This document shows, piece by piece, positions 8,801-15,914 of a stretch of DNA of 46,048 nt. The stretch covers positions 1-46,048 of the forward strand of contig JAEUTI010000070.1 of NCBI GenBank assembly GCA_016788065.1, read 5' to 3'. The notes under the pieces are model-generated. The model made no database searches. It was not told the DNA's origin and worked only from the letters and a program-made list of their open reading frames with translations. Both the position numbers and the translations under genes were made by a program. Numbering within the stretch: position 1 is the first letter of the stretch; the number at the start of each line of letters is the position of its first letter. The DNA is from Bacteroidia bacterium. Lineage in GTDB: Bacteria > Bacteroidota > Bacteroidia > AKYH767-A > OLB10.

Positions 8801-11800
8801 ATGGATTCCTTCTTTGGAGATGCATAAATTAACAAATACAAATACTACTCAAACTAATGATTTTAGTTCTAACTTCAATCAGGAATGGAATTATTCTTAC
8901 GATTTAGTTACAGGGAATTTAATTCAAATTGTTGAGAATCCTACACTTTCAAAGAGCATTACAACCAATTTTTCATACAATAATAGTATTGGACTTCCAA
9001 GTCAAATCACTAAAGAAACGATGGGAGCAATTCCAAGAATTATAAAGTATGAGTATGATAAACATTTTAGATTTATCAGCAAAGAAGAAAATTCTTTGAA
9101 TCACATAGTTACTAGTACATTTAACCCTGATGGTACTGTTGCGTTTTCAACCGATATTGCAAATAATACAATAGGCTATCACTATGATGGAAATTTACAT
9201 GTAAAAGATATAATTGACTCAAGAGGGAATATTACTTCTTATGAACATCAATGGCAAATTGGCACATTTCCGGCTGATCCGAACATTCTATATTCTAAAA
9301 AAATCATTAAACCAGACAACTCTATGGCAGTCAATTATTTCGATGGCCTAAACCGGGAAATAAGAAACGAAACATATGGTTTGACAAATGAATTGATTAT
9401 TTCGAAAAGAGCTTTTGATACTCATGGCAACATATCTACAGAGACGAAACCGTTTATTCTGGGGGACACTGAACACCAACTTCAATACTTTTATAATGAA
9501 TCATTTGGTAAGTTAAGCAGCATAAACGATGACGGAATCTTAACCAGTTTTACATATAACGATTTAAGCCAGACAACAACTAGTCCAATAAATCAAATAA
9601 CAAGAACCAACGATGCTTTTGGAAGGATTAAAAGCATTATGGATAATAGTGGCTCTGCAGGGGCTATTTCTTACAATTACCATGCAAATAGCAGCCCAAG
9701 CAACATTTCAGTTGGTTTAAGCAATTGGTCTATTTTATATGATGATATTGGTAATCAGAGTAAGCTTATAGATCAAAATGCCGGAGTATATGATTATGAC
9801 TATAACGGATATGGTGAATTGTTATCAGTTTCGAATACCAACCAAGGAGTGACATCTTCCACAATTTATAATTATGATGGACTGGGTAGAATCATATCTA
9901 GCTCCAGTTCTAACGGTAATATAAATTATTCATATTATAATTCCGGGAATGGGATTGGACTTATACAATCAATTTCTGGTCCAAACTCAAGTTCCGGAAT
10001 TTCATCAAAGAATTTTGAATATGATAAATTTGGTAATTTAATTAAAAGTACCGAACAAATTCATTCTAAAATTTATGAAAAGGCATTTACCTATGATCAT
10101 TTAAATAGATTGATCGTTAAAACTTACCCAAATGGTTTTAAATTGAGAAACGAGTACAATGGTAATGGCTACTTAAATAAAATACTTAACGATGATAACA
10201 ATGCACTTATTTGGCAGTTAAATTCAGTTAATTCATTCGGAATGCCAATAAGTGCAAGCCACGGAAACGCAACCCAAACTTCTTACATTTACAACCCAAA
10301 AGGTTTGATAACAGATATTCAGACCACAAATATTGTTGGTAGCGGGTTGGCATCTTTTCATTACGAGTATGACCCACTCAATCTGAATATGCAGTTAAAA
10401 ATTTATCAAATTGGGGGCAATTCATTAACAGATGAATACACTTTTGATAATCTGGATAGATTAACTTCTACTCAAACATATCTCAATGGTGCTCCGGTCT
10501 TGAATCAAACATTAAATTATGAAGCGAATGGAAATATTATTTCTAAATCAGATATTGGAAATTATACTTATGATTCCAACAAAAAAAATGCTGTTGTAGG
10601 CATTAATACCATTCCGGCCTTGATTTCAGGAGATTTTCAGGAAATACACTACAACAATTTTAATATGCCTGATAAAATTGAGGAAAATGGCAAGGAACTT
10701 AATATCTTTTACAATTGGGATAATCATAGAATAAAGTCAGAATTCAGACAGAATGGGCAATTCCTTTACAGTAGATACTTTGTAGGTGATTATGAGGAGG
10801 TAGTTGGTGCATCTAGCACTGAGAGATACAATTACATCTATTCACCATATGGACTGATAGCAATTAATCTTGATATTGGCAACTTTCAAGATTTAAAATA
10901 TGTATTAACTGATAACCAACATAGTATTATAGGAATAGTTGATCAAAACAGAGTTTTAGAAGAATTCTATTCTTATGATTCCTGGGGATTAAGAAGAGAC
11001 CCGGCAACAGGTTCACAATTCCTGCCTGGAAATTATCCAAGCTTTCTGATTAGTCGAGGCTTTACAGGCCATGAACACCTGGATGAGTTTGGTTTAATTA
11101 ACATGAACGCACGATTGTATGATCCATCGCTGGCAAGAGTACTGAGTGCTGACAATTTTATTTCTGATGTTAGTAATTCTCAAAATTATAATAGATATTC
11201 TTATTGTTTAAACAACCCTATTAATAAAATTGATCCTGATGGTAATGAACCTATTTCTTTAACACTGATGATTGGAGCTGCTTTAATTGGCGGGTCCATG
11301 AATTTATATTCAAATTGGGGTAACATTGCTGCAAATCCAATGTCAGGTTTAACATACTTTACCTCCGGCGCAGTTGGGGGCGTAGTTTCGTTGGCTAATC
11401 CTGTTGCAGGAGCTTCAATAATTGCTAGTATGAATATGTTGACTGGTGTAACAAATGGTTCAGCGCCGAATATAGACAATATTGGAGATTTGGGTATGTG
11501 GGCTGGAAGTAATTTACTGAGCGGTATGGAAGTTGCTGGCGTCAGTCAACTAGGAGTTCAAGTGTTGTCTAAAAGCTGGACTTGGATTGATTCTTATTCT
11601 TTAACAAGAAATCATAGCCCTGTCTCGTATTCCGAAGGTGGAATACCTTTACTTAAAGGTGATTTTGCTTTTCAGGTTACTAGTTCAAAAGTTGTGACCA
11701 CTAATATAGCTTTGGCTAGACCTGGTAGCTCATTAGCCGTTAAGAGCTTGGCTCAATCCAAATTAATTGCCAACAAGCAGCAGATTTGGAAAAAATTTGG

Positions 11801-12011
11801 AGAACATTATAAAGATTTTGGGTTGACTCACTCTCCAGAAGGATTGCAACAATACCTAAAAATTGCTCAAGAAGTTTTTCAAAACCCGATTCTTAAACAT
11901 ACCTTTCGTCATGGTGGAAAATATTCTGGTGAAACGTGGATAATCAACAACGGAAGAATATTACGATTAGACCCACAAGGAAAATTTAGAAGTTTGTATT
12001 TAATTAAATAA
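5889..12011 (+). CDS. Secreted SpvB/FG-GAP/Rhs polymorphic toxin
   Basis: 2040 residues. Signal peptide 1-24; a beta motif IARDRISFKDGFTF (about 40-60); an SpvB-like region (about 108-190, with LLGVGWGLSGLSEISR); seven FG-GAP/VCBS-like units DxNGDGxxDxx (about 400-750); YD repeats (about 1000-1650); and the Rhs core end (ARLYDPSLARVLSADNF to NKIDPDGN, about 1740-1783). After the core come a hydrophobic pre-toxin segment (about 1785-1930) and a variable tip (about 1935-2040, FGEHYKDFGLTHSPEGLQQY then a beta-rich end). Rhs proteins form a shell that holds a C-terminal toxin. The tip has a His-containing helical half and a beta-hairpin end, reminiscent of BECR-fold RNases, but this is inference. 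An immunity candidate follows 7 bp later. The lack of a T9SS domain leaves the export route open. Confidence 0.9.
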   Translation: MRNLNYIYLLLGLIIFFIPTINYSQAIIDINSSVSGQIDYIARDRISFKDGFTFLPVNSGDFVHARIEEQMQLDVTYTTDLEINDINNYQIDQSLPVGYIEGQIDISISGACNYTIPIPLPEGTNKMTPSLAINYNSYSGNGLLGVGWGLSGLSEISRTSSTIYHDGEIHGINLNNSDKFSLDNNRLVNYNGNNYLPEFNSSGYSLVVPVMQAGSGTEPSYWVAHNIERKRYFYGLNVDSRVIANGGPNNGKIIKWLLSKVIDINGNYITYHYGQKNGEYYIEKIEYTGNDNASLTPYAEINFLYDTKSDQNISFLAGSALPSTLILRAITIIVEGQVINSYNFNYSNSFYTHLVEIHKLGNDFISLNPTKIYWGETTSPTCQPFEEVQNGQFSNDASFLSGDLNGDGMTDLIKFENQINYSSSDIFQIWLSDGDGLFHIISSQTYQINNFKPYLSGIADLNGDGNDDILFGFYDGYNIIFQPILCYSNGNILTYCNTKLIQAGSDPKISLGDFTGDGKTDLLHRDFMNPSLDLATFNMYELLGNDLHNNAPPLDQWSLRTIRIVDHNGDGKDDIMCVIEQQPVSCVIYDFSPSSASWNVIYSSGFPTKFHQIYTGDFNGDSKTDLLVYTSLTGQGDWFINYSNGLDYTASFTPVLINVNPAIDQYDNNIFISDFNGDGKSDILEAFFSNSGSTINYKLHWARGIYDFQSELFQFPALASLVPYRPPGFDVNGNSSRNKYFSDFNGDGKADLFFKRKNTAPCHSSITFYKGQKKHLVHGIVDGFAQKIVINYLPLTDNLVYSKGPIHAYPLKTIEIPLYVVRSYSYPINTNSYNFSIMEYEGAIVHLQGKGLMGFKKVKKTSSDWKTETSMSIALPYYHPVINALKIYRTSSNDLFKYTTVNTGFENQMHPLCFQLSNSFSIERNYDHNTTIENELLYDNGKLIQSSEYYYQGTGTSNTLDFNRKLENVYTWIPSLEMHKLTNTNTTQTNDFSSNFNQEWNYSYDLVTGNLIQIVENPTLSKSITTNFSYNNSIGLPSQITKETMGAIPRIIKYEYDKHFRFISKEENSLNHIVTSTFNPDGTVAFSTDIANNTIGYHYDGNLHVKDIIDSRGNITSYEHQWQIGTFPADPNILYSKKIIKPDNSMAVNYFDGLNREIRNETYGLTNELIISKRAFDTHGNISTETKPFILGDTEHQLQYFYNESFGKLSSINDDGILTSFTYNDLSQTTTSPINQITRTNDAFGRIKSIMDNSGSAGAISYNYHANSSPSNISVGLSNWSILYDDIGNQSKLIDQNAGVYDYDYNGYGELLSVSNTNQGVTSSTIYNYDGLGRIISSSSSNGNINYSYYNSGNGIGLIQSISGPNSSSGISSKNFEYDKFGNLIKSTEQIHSKIYEKAFTYDHLNRLIVKTYPNGFKLRNEYNGNGYLNKILNDDNNALIWQLNSVNSFGMPISASHGNATQTSYIYNPKGLITDIQTTNIVGSGLASFHYEYDPLNLNMQLKIYQIGGNSLTDEYTFDNLDRLTSTQTYLNGAPVLNQTLNYEANGNIISKSDIGNYTYDSNKKNAVVGINTIPALISGDFQEIHYNNFNMPDKIEENGKELNIFYNWDNHRIKSEFRQNGQFLYSRYFVGDYEEVVGASSTERYNYIYSPYGLIAINLDIGNFQDLKYVLTDNQHSIIGIVDQNRVLEEFYSYDSWGLRRDPATGSQFLPGNYPSFLISRGFTGHEHLDEFGLINMNARLYDPSLARVLSADNFISDVSNSQNYNRYSYCLNNPINKIDPDGNEPISLTLMIGAALIGGSMNLYSNWGNIAANPMSGLTYFTSGAVGGVVSLANPVAGASIIASMNMLTGVTNGSAPNIDNIGDLGMWAGSNLLSGMEVAGVSQLGVQVLSKSWTWIDSYSLTRNHSPVSYSEGGIPLLKGDFAFQVTSSKVVTTNIALARPGSSLAVKSLAQSKLIANKQQIWKKFGEHYKDFGLTHSPEGLQQYLKIAQEVFQNPILKHTFRHGGKYSGETWIINNGRILRLDPQGKFRSLYLIK

Positions 12012-12018
12012 ATGTACT

Positions 12019-12615
12019 ATGTTCGAAAAAAATCCTGACTTCATAACGCATGATTTAGCTTCATTTGGAAATTTGAACACTCTACTCTATTTTAAAGTGA
12101 CAAATAGTTATTTTGAAAAGATATATTGTGATTTGTTAAGATGTTTCAAAGCCATTGATATCAATTATTCTCTGTTTGATTTGGATGTTTTTGAAATGAG
12201 GGCTATTGAACCAGCATTGGCACTATCACATCAAAACAGTAACTCTATTTTGAGAATAATCTTTCACAATGAGAAAGAATCGATGCACTTAGAGTATTTT
12301 AAAGGACATGTAATTGTTGAGCACCTTGTTAGACCCATGAATATTCAGCTAATGAAAGGCGCAGCGATAATAAAAAAATATCGAAACGCAGTAAAGAAGA
12401 ATGCAATCTTAGTACTTGGATTTGAATTGTCAATTCTAATCAATGATTTTGAGAATTCATTAGAAAGCAATCTTTCTGACATTAGTTTGCACCCCATAAT
12501 TGTTATTAGCGTAAGTGATAATCGTAGAATTTTGCTTGAAGAGTATGATGCAGTAAATAGTAAGGTCAATGAAATAAAAAAGGAAATTATGCATGGGTAT
12601 TTAAAGTTATTATAG
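12019..12615 (+). CDS. Candidate immunity protein for the Rhs toxin tip
   Basis: 198 residues, no signal peptide or membrane segment, starting 7 bp after the rhs stop. I do not recognise the family. Position is the main argument: in Rhs and CDI loci the gene directly after the toxin encodes a cytoplasmic protein that binds and neutralises that tip. Composition is AT-rich like the tip. The following toxin-tail remnant lies in the same frame, directly after this stop. Confidence 0.65.
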   Translation: MFEKNPDFITHDLASFGNLNTLLYFKVTNSYFEKIYCDLLRCFKAIDINYSLFDLDVFEMRAIEPALALSHQNSNSILRIIFHNEKESMHLEYFKGHVIVEHLVRPMNIQLMKGAAIIKKYRNAVKKNAILVLGFELSILINDFENSLESNLSDISLHPIIVISVSDNRRILLEEYDAVNSKVNEIKKEIMHGYLKLL

Positions 12616-12627
12616 ATTGGGGCTTAA

Positions 12628-12774
12628 AGATTAAAACCATTAGGCCGAAAGAGCCAAATATTTATAGGTCAATTTGGTCAAGTGGCTGTTAATCCTCAAA
12701 CAGGTGGAATAATATCTGTAAATCCAACATCTACAGTAAAGGCATCAAAACTCTTAAGACTACTAGGGCAATGA
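12628..12774 (+). pseudogene. Displaced toxin C-terminal remnant (module 2)
   Basis: An open stretch without a start codon, between a TAA (12625-12627) and a TGA (12772-12774), encodes 48 residues including QFGQVAVNPQTGGIISVNPT. That looks like the last beta-hairpin of a polymorphic-toxin tip: a Gly-rich turn and a final 'vNPT' strand. Its stop overlaps the start of the next small gene as ATGA, the usual spacing of a tip and its immunity gene. The N-terminal part of the tip and any Rhs core are missing. I infer a toxin fragment left behind by exchange or deletion. Confidence 0.6.
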
Positions 12775-13028
12775 AAGTCAAATTAACTATAACTCATTTT
12801 GTCTATTTAGACTATAGTCTTTCTGAGCAAGAAGAATCTTTAAAGTCAAGTCTGCAAATCAAGAAAGAAAATCAATTTGTTTTTATTGAACTTGAAGAAG
12901 AAATAGCAGACAAACTAAGAGATTGGGCAATGGCTAAACAAGTACAGGTGGGGTTTGATGAAAATTATGAATTGAATCCTGAAGGTAAAATATTAGAAGA
13001 GTTAGTGGATGCCTTTTACATTGGATGA
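12771..13028 (+). CDS. Small immunity-like protein (module 2)
   Basis: 85 residues, acidic, no signal peptide (MKVKLTITHF... ...ELVDAFYIG). The start overlaps the stop of the toxin-tail remnant as ATGA and the end overlaps the next gene, also as ATGA (13025-13028). Family not recognised. Small size, acidity and position directly after a toxin remnant suggest an orphan immunity protein kept after its toxin was displaced. Confidence 0.6.
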   Translation: MKVKLTITHFVYLDYSLSEQEESLKSSLQIKKENQFVFIELEEEIADKLRDWAMAKQVQVGFDENYELNPEGKILEELVDAFYIG

Positions 13029-13882
13029 GTATGATAATTTTATTTGAAATAAAGAATTGGCTGATAAGGACATTTGTTGTTCTTATTAGTCTTTTGTTTA
13101 TGATTACACCTTCCATTTCAGCAAATTCAATTTACTGCGAGTCGGGGCATCTTAGCTATGCTCCAACTTGCAAAACTGAGAATGATTTACTATCTTATAT
13201 CACATGGGATATAAGCATTGAAGCAGAAGCCATTAAGTCCAATCCTCTTGCCAGCATTTCAATTATTGCTGGACTAAACATGTTAACTGATGCAACAAAT
13301 GGGACGGCACCTAAAATTGATAATTTAGGAGATTTGGGTATGTGGGCTGGAAGTAATTTACTGAGCGGTATGGAAGTAACTGGCGTTACACAACTTGGTG
13401 CCATTTCACTTTCAAGCTGGAAATGGTTTCAAAGTTATTCATCGAAGGGTTGGTTTTATCGTCCTACAGGTAGTATTTCGGGAGGCGTAACTGGTTTGGA
13501 AGTAGAAATAACTTCATCCAAAGTGTTGACAACTTCCCTGGCTAAACCGGGAAGTGCTTTGGCCGGTGGTCGGACATTGAGTTGGGGAAGAACTGCCAAA
13601 AGCCATTTAATAAGACATGCCGATGCATTAGGATTCGGTCAATATTCGCCACAGCAACTTCAAAAGATGTTACCACAATTGAAAGGTTCTGCAGATGAAC
13701 TCTATAATAACATCAATCCTGGATTAACCAGAATTGGTCGTTGGGGTGGGCAAACAGATGATGTATTGATGCACATTACCAATAATGGAAAAATGTTAGT
13801 TACCAAACAAAATGGCGAATTTATTACCGTGATTAACAAAACATCAAATCAGTGGTATAAACTAGCTAGTCCTTTTAAATAA
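13025..13882 (+). CDS. Orphan Rhs toxin-tip protein with its own N-terminal signal (module 3)
   Basis: 285 residues. The N-terminus has a hydrophobic signal-like segment (about 12-33, ending PSISA). Residues about 75-130 match the pre-toxin segment of the Rhs protein (NLGDLGMWAGSNLLSGMEV against NIGDLGMWAGSNLLSGMEV), with 50 identical bases at 13328-13377 and 11484-11533. The last 100 or so residues (SHLIRHADALGFGQYSPQQL, then a beta-rich end) are a different tip that keeps the H...G...SP..LQ pattern of the active tip. There is no Rhs core, so this looks like a stored toxin cassette. The signal-like N-terminus may also let it act alone. An immunity candidate follows 5 bp later. Confidence 0.75.
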   Translation: MSMIILFEIKNWLIRTFVVLISLLFMITPSISANSIYCESGHLSYAPTCKTENDLLSYITWDISIEAEAIKSNPLASISIIAGLNMLTDATNGTAPKIDNLGDLGMWAGSNLLSGMEVTGVTQLGAISLSSWKWFQSYSSKGWFYRPTGSISGGVTGLEVEITSSKVLTTSLAKPGSALAGGRTLSWGRTAKSHLIRHADALGFGQYSPQQLQKMLPQLKGSADELYNNINPGLTRIGRWGGQTDDVLMHITNNGKMLVTKQNGEFITVINKTSNQWYKLASPFK

Positions 13883-13887
13883 TATAT

Positions 13888-14418
13888 ATGAACGAGTTTA
13901 AAATATTAAATGGCAGAATTGTTGAAAAGCTATTTCTTATCGTCTGGCCACCATGGGGAGAGGCACATTTTTCTGATATTGACATTTCATTTGGGTTCGT
14001 ATTCAAAAACGAGCCTGATAAACTTTATAAAGTAAGTGTTGATAAAGATGAATTATGGTCACCTCGCATTTGGGTTGAACCCCTCCCTGACTTCAATTAT
14101 TCGTGGGAAGATTTTTACAACAGAATGAAAAAGTGGATGAATGCAAAAGATGATACTTTAATATTTGGTTTGGAATATTACGAAGTAACAAAAAGTGACC
14201 TTTTTAGCACAATTGTTGGTTCAGAAATTGTTAAAGTAGAGTTAATTAGTGTATCAGGTAACTCGGAACCATTTGGTGCAAAGATCTATTTCGAAGATGA
14301 TTTCATCATTTCTTTACCAAACTCAGATGGTAATATTGTCGAAACATCAAAATTCAATAAAAATGATAGTATTAATTGGTTTAATAAATTAGGAGAAGTA
14401 ATTTATTTAAAATTGTAA
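13888..14418 (+). CDS. Candidate immunity protein for the orphan toxin tip (module 3)
   Basis: 176 residues, no signal peptide, starting 5 bp after the orphan toxin stop. Trp- and Asp-rich (WPPWGEAHFSDIDISFGF, FNYSWEDFYNRMKKWM). Family not recognised. The tight spacing and the complete state of both genes suggest that toxin and immunity are still a working pair. Binding to the 13025 product is inferred from position only. Confidence 0.6.
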   Translation: MNEFKILNGRIVEKLFLIVWPPWGEAHFSDIDISFGFVFKNEPDKLYKVSVDKDELWSPRIWVEPLPDFNYSWEDFYNRMKKWMNAKDDTLIFGLEYYEVTKSDLFSTIVGSEIVKVELISVSGNSEPFGAKIYFEDDFIISLPNSDGNIVETSKFNKNDSINWFNKLGEVIYLKL

Positions 14419-14429
14419 CATTTGTAAAA

Positions 14430-14664
14430 AACTTATACTGGCCTCATCCGATAGCTATCGGATGAGGGCGTGATCCGATGTGAAAATATATTTATATTAC
14501 GAAATAAATTGTAACTTTACAACTCACTATTCATAATGCCATCGCTTCGAAATCTATATTATGGGGCATAATTCTATGAAATAATAGTCTAATAAAAAAT
14601 AACTGTTCTATATTCTGGCTATTTGAATGTGTGCATCCTGAATGCAGTCCGATAATTATCGGAC
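14430..14664. repeat. Dispersed ~220-bp element with palindromic ends (copy 1)
   Basis: The stretch from AACTTATACTGG to a terminal palindrome TCCGATAATTATCGGA (14648-14663) is repeated inverted at 40398-40611. Near its left end lies a perfect 26-bp palindrome (14442-14467) centred on GATAGCTATC. Other shared blocks are ACGAAATAAATTGTA, TTTACAA.TCACTATTCA and TATTCTGGC. It separates immunity gene 3 from toxin remnant 4. A long open frame through it has no recognisable product. It could be a nonautonomous mobile element; no target duplication is evident. Confidence 0.65.
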
Positions 14665-14666
14665 GA

Positions 14667-14765
14667 ATACCAGAGGGGGTAAATTCGGAAGTAGAAACCT
14701 TTAAGATGATTAAAACAACGTTTGCTCCTGATGGAAGTATTATTCACGTAAAACCAAAATTCTGA
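14667..14765 (+). pseudogene. Displaced toxin C-terminal remnant (module 4)
   Basis: A reading frame ending in TGA at 14763-14765 encodes TFAPDGSIIHVKPKF at its end, preceded by RIPEGVNSEVETFKMIK. This has the look of the last strands of a polymorphic-toxin tip. There is no start codon of its own; the frame runs back into the dispersed repeat, which presumably replaced the rest of the tip. A degraded immunity-like gene starts one base after the stop. Confidence 0.5.
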
Positions 14766-14766
14766 T

Positions 14767-15124
14767 ATGAGATGTAGCATTGAGATATTAAAAGATTTAT
14801 TTTTACTTCAAGGCAATATCGAGAGTTTAGAAAAGGAATTATTAAAGTTTGGTTGGGAAAGTGACTTGCCCTTGCACTCAATCAGCAATGAAGATATCGA
14901 TTTTGTTTTGAAAAGAAGTATTAATGAAGAAATTAGTTTTAATACTATAATAAATTGAACTAATGTACTTGAATGTAGGGATGATAGAGCATAAAAATGA
15001 AGCAATACAGGAAATAATTTTTGAATGAGCTAATCCAGAAATAAATGGAGATCTAAAAAAAAGATTGAAGGAAATAGTTAATGAATTGCAATCACAAAGT
15101 TCGATATGGTCGGACATCAAATAA
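14767..15124 (+). pseudogene. Decayed immunity-like gene (module 4)
   Basis: The first frame gives 63 residues (MRCSIEILKDLF... ...EISFNTIIN) and then TGA. The similarity-like continuation is TNVLECRDD in the same frame, then, after a shift near 14985, KNEAIQEIIFE, another TGA, and ANPEINGDLKKRLKEIVNEL to a TAA at 15122-15124. Joined, this makes a protein of about 119 residues whose acidic C-terminal part (EIIFE.ANPEINGDL) looks like a small immunity protein. Two stops plus a frameshift indicate a dead gene, or one with sequence errors. Confidence 0.55.
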
Positions 15125-15478
15125 TATGCCAAAAGCAAATAAATCTCCTTATAAAATCAGTAATCGAATAATATGGAAATGTCTAGAAAAAGTTCTGGTA
15201 TTCATTCTTGCCCACTTAAAAACGAATATTTGCGAAGCGAAATTTGTTGTATTTACTAATGCGGTTTCGGAAATGCTATCAACGGTTGATAAAGTAGAAC
15301 GCAAATATGAGTCAGCCATAATTTCAGAAAAATGGTTTTCACACTACTTGCAAAATTGAGAATGATTTATTTTATAGTAGAATTTGGTCACAAGCGTTGA
15401 AACTAATGCCATCCCAACTAATCAATTGAAGTTATTGCTGGCAAATCCATTAAACTATAGTCCATTAATTAGATAGCC
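15125..15478 (+). pseudogene. Degenerate region with the head of a toxin cassette (module 5)
   Basis: No intact gene. At 15346-15369 a 24-bp stretch matches 13166-13189 of the orphan toxin gene with one mismatch, followed by scattered matches (TTGAA, GCCA, then AGTTATTGCTGG around 15430). This is the region encoding the N-terminal part of the orphan toxin, here broken by stops. The preceding 220 bp have an open stretch without recognisable content. I read it as a decayed module whose immunity-like gene survives downstream. Confidence 0.45.
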
Positions 15479-15766
15479 ATGATAAAAATTAAAGCCAAAA
15501 TAAAATTGTATTCCGGAGAAAATAAAAGAAAATATCCTTTTATTAATGGATATAAGCCTTTATTCCTATTTATCGAAGAGTTGAAAACATCTGGTCGAAT
15601 TACTTTGTTTATTCAAGAAGAGTTTATACCTGGTGAACAAGAAGTTGTTGAAATTTCGTTTCTGAACACAAAATATTTAGGACAAGATTTTAAAGTTGGA
15701 AAATGTATTAAATTTCATGAAAGCATGGAGCCTCTTGGAGAAGGGGAAAGAATTGAGATTTTATAA
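15479..15766 (+). CDS. Small protein resembling EF-Tu domain III; immunity-like position (module 5)
   Basis: 95 residues, no signal peptide. The pattern PFINGYKPLFLF...SGRITL....IPGE..VVEISFL.......F..GK.IKF.E.....LGEGERIEIL follows the order of features in EF-Tu domain III (GYRPQFYF, a Gly-x-Ile strand, MPGD, an FAIREGGRTVG-like strand, then a final Val/Ile-rich strand). There is no GTPase domain. In this position it is probably an orphan immunity protein. Some contact-dependent inhibition toxins are known to bind EF-Tu, so a mimic is conceivable, but the resemblance is by eye. Confidence 0.5.
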   Translation: MIKIKAKIKLYSGENKRKYPFINGYKPLFLFIEELKTSGRITLFIQEEFIPGEQEVVEISFLNTKYLGQDFKVGKCIKFHESMEPLGEGERIEIL

Positions 15767-15914
15767 AAGCATTTTGGTGGCGATTGGTTTACAGTTTTGA
15801 ACTGTTATTAAATTAAATGGCTAAAATACATTCATTTCAGTTAGTTAAATTATCTAAATTCCACTAAAATTAATTAATATACTTCAATATGTAGAATAAC
15901 TAAATCCTAATACT

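Noticed and set aside
14442..14467. Intrinsic terminator of immunity gene 3
   Set aside because: The 26-bp palindrome is strong, but no T-run follows on either strand and the same core recurs in unrelated places.
15081..15359. 92-codon plus-strand frame between immunity modules 4 and 5
   Set aside because: It overlaps the decayed immunity gene and the cassette-head remnant; composition is not protein-like. It could hide a degenerate toxin tip, but I cannot support it.
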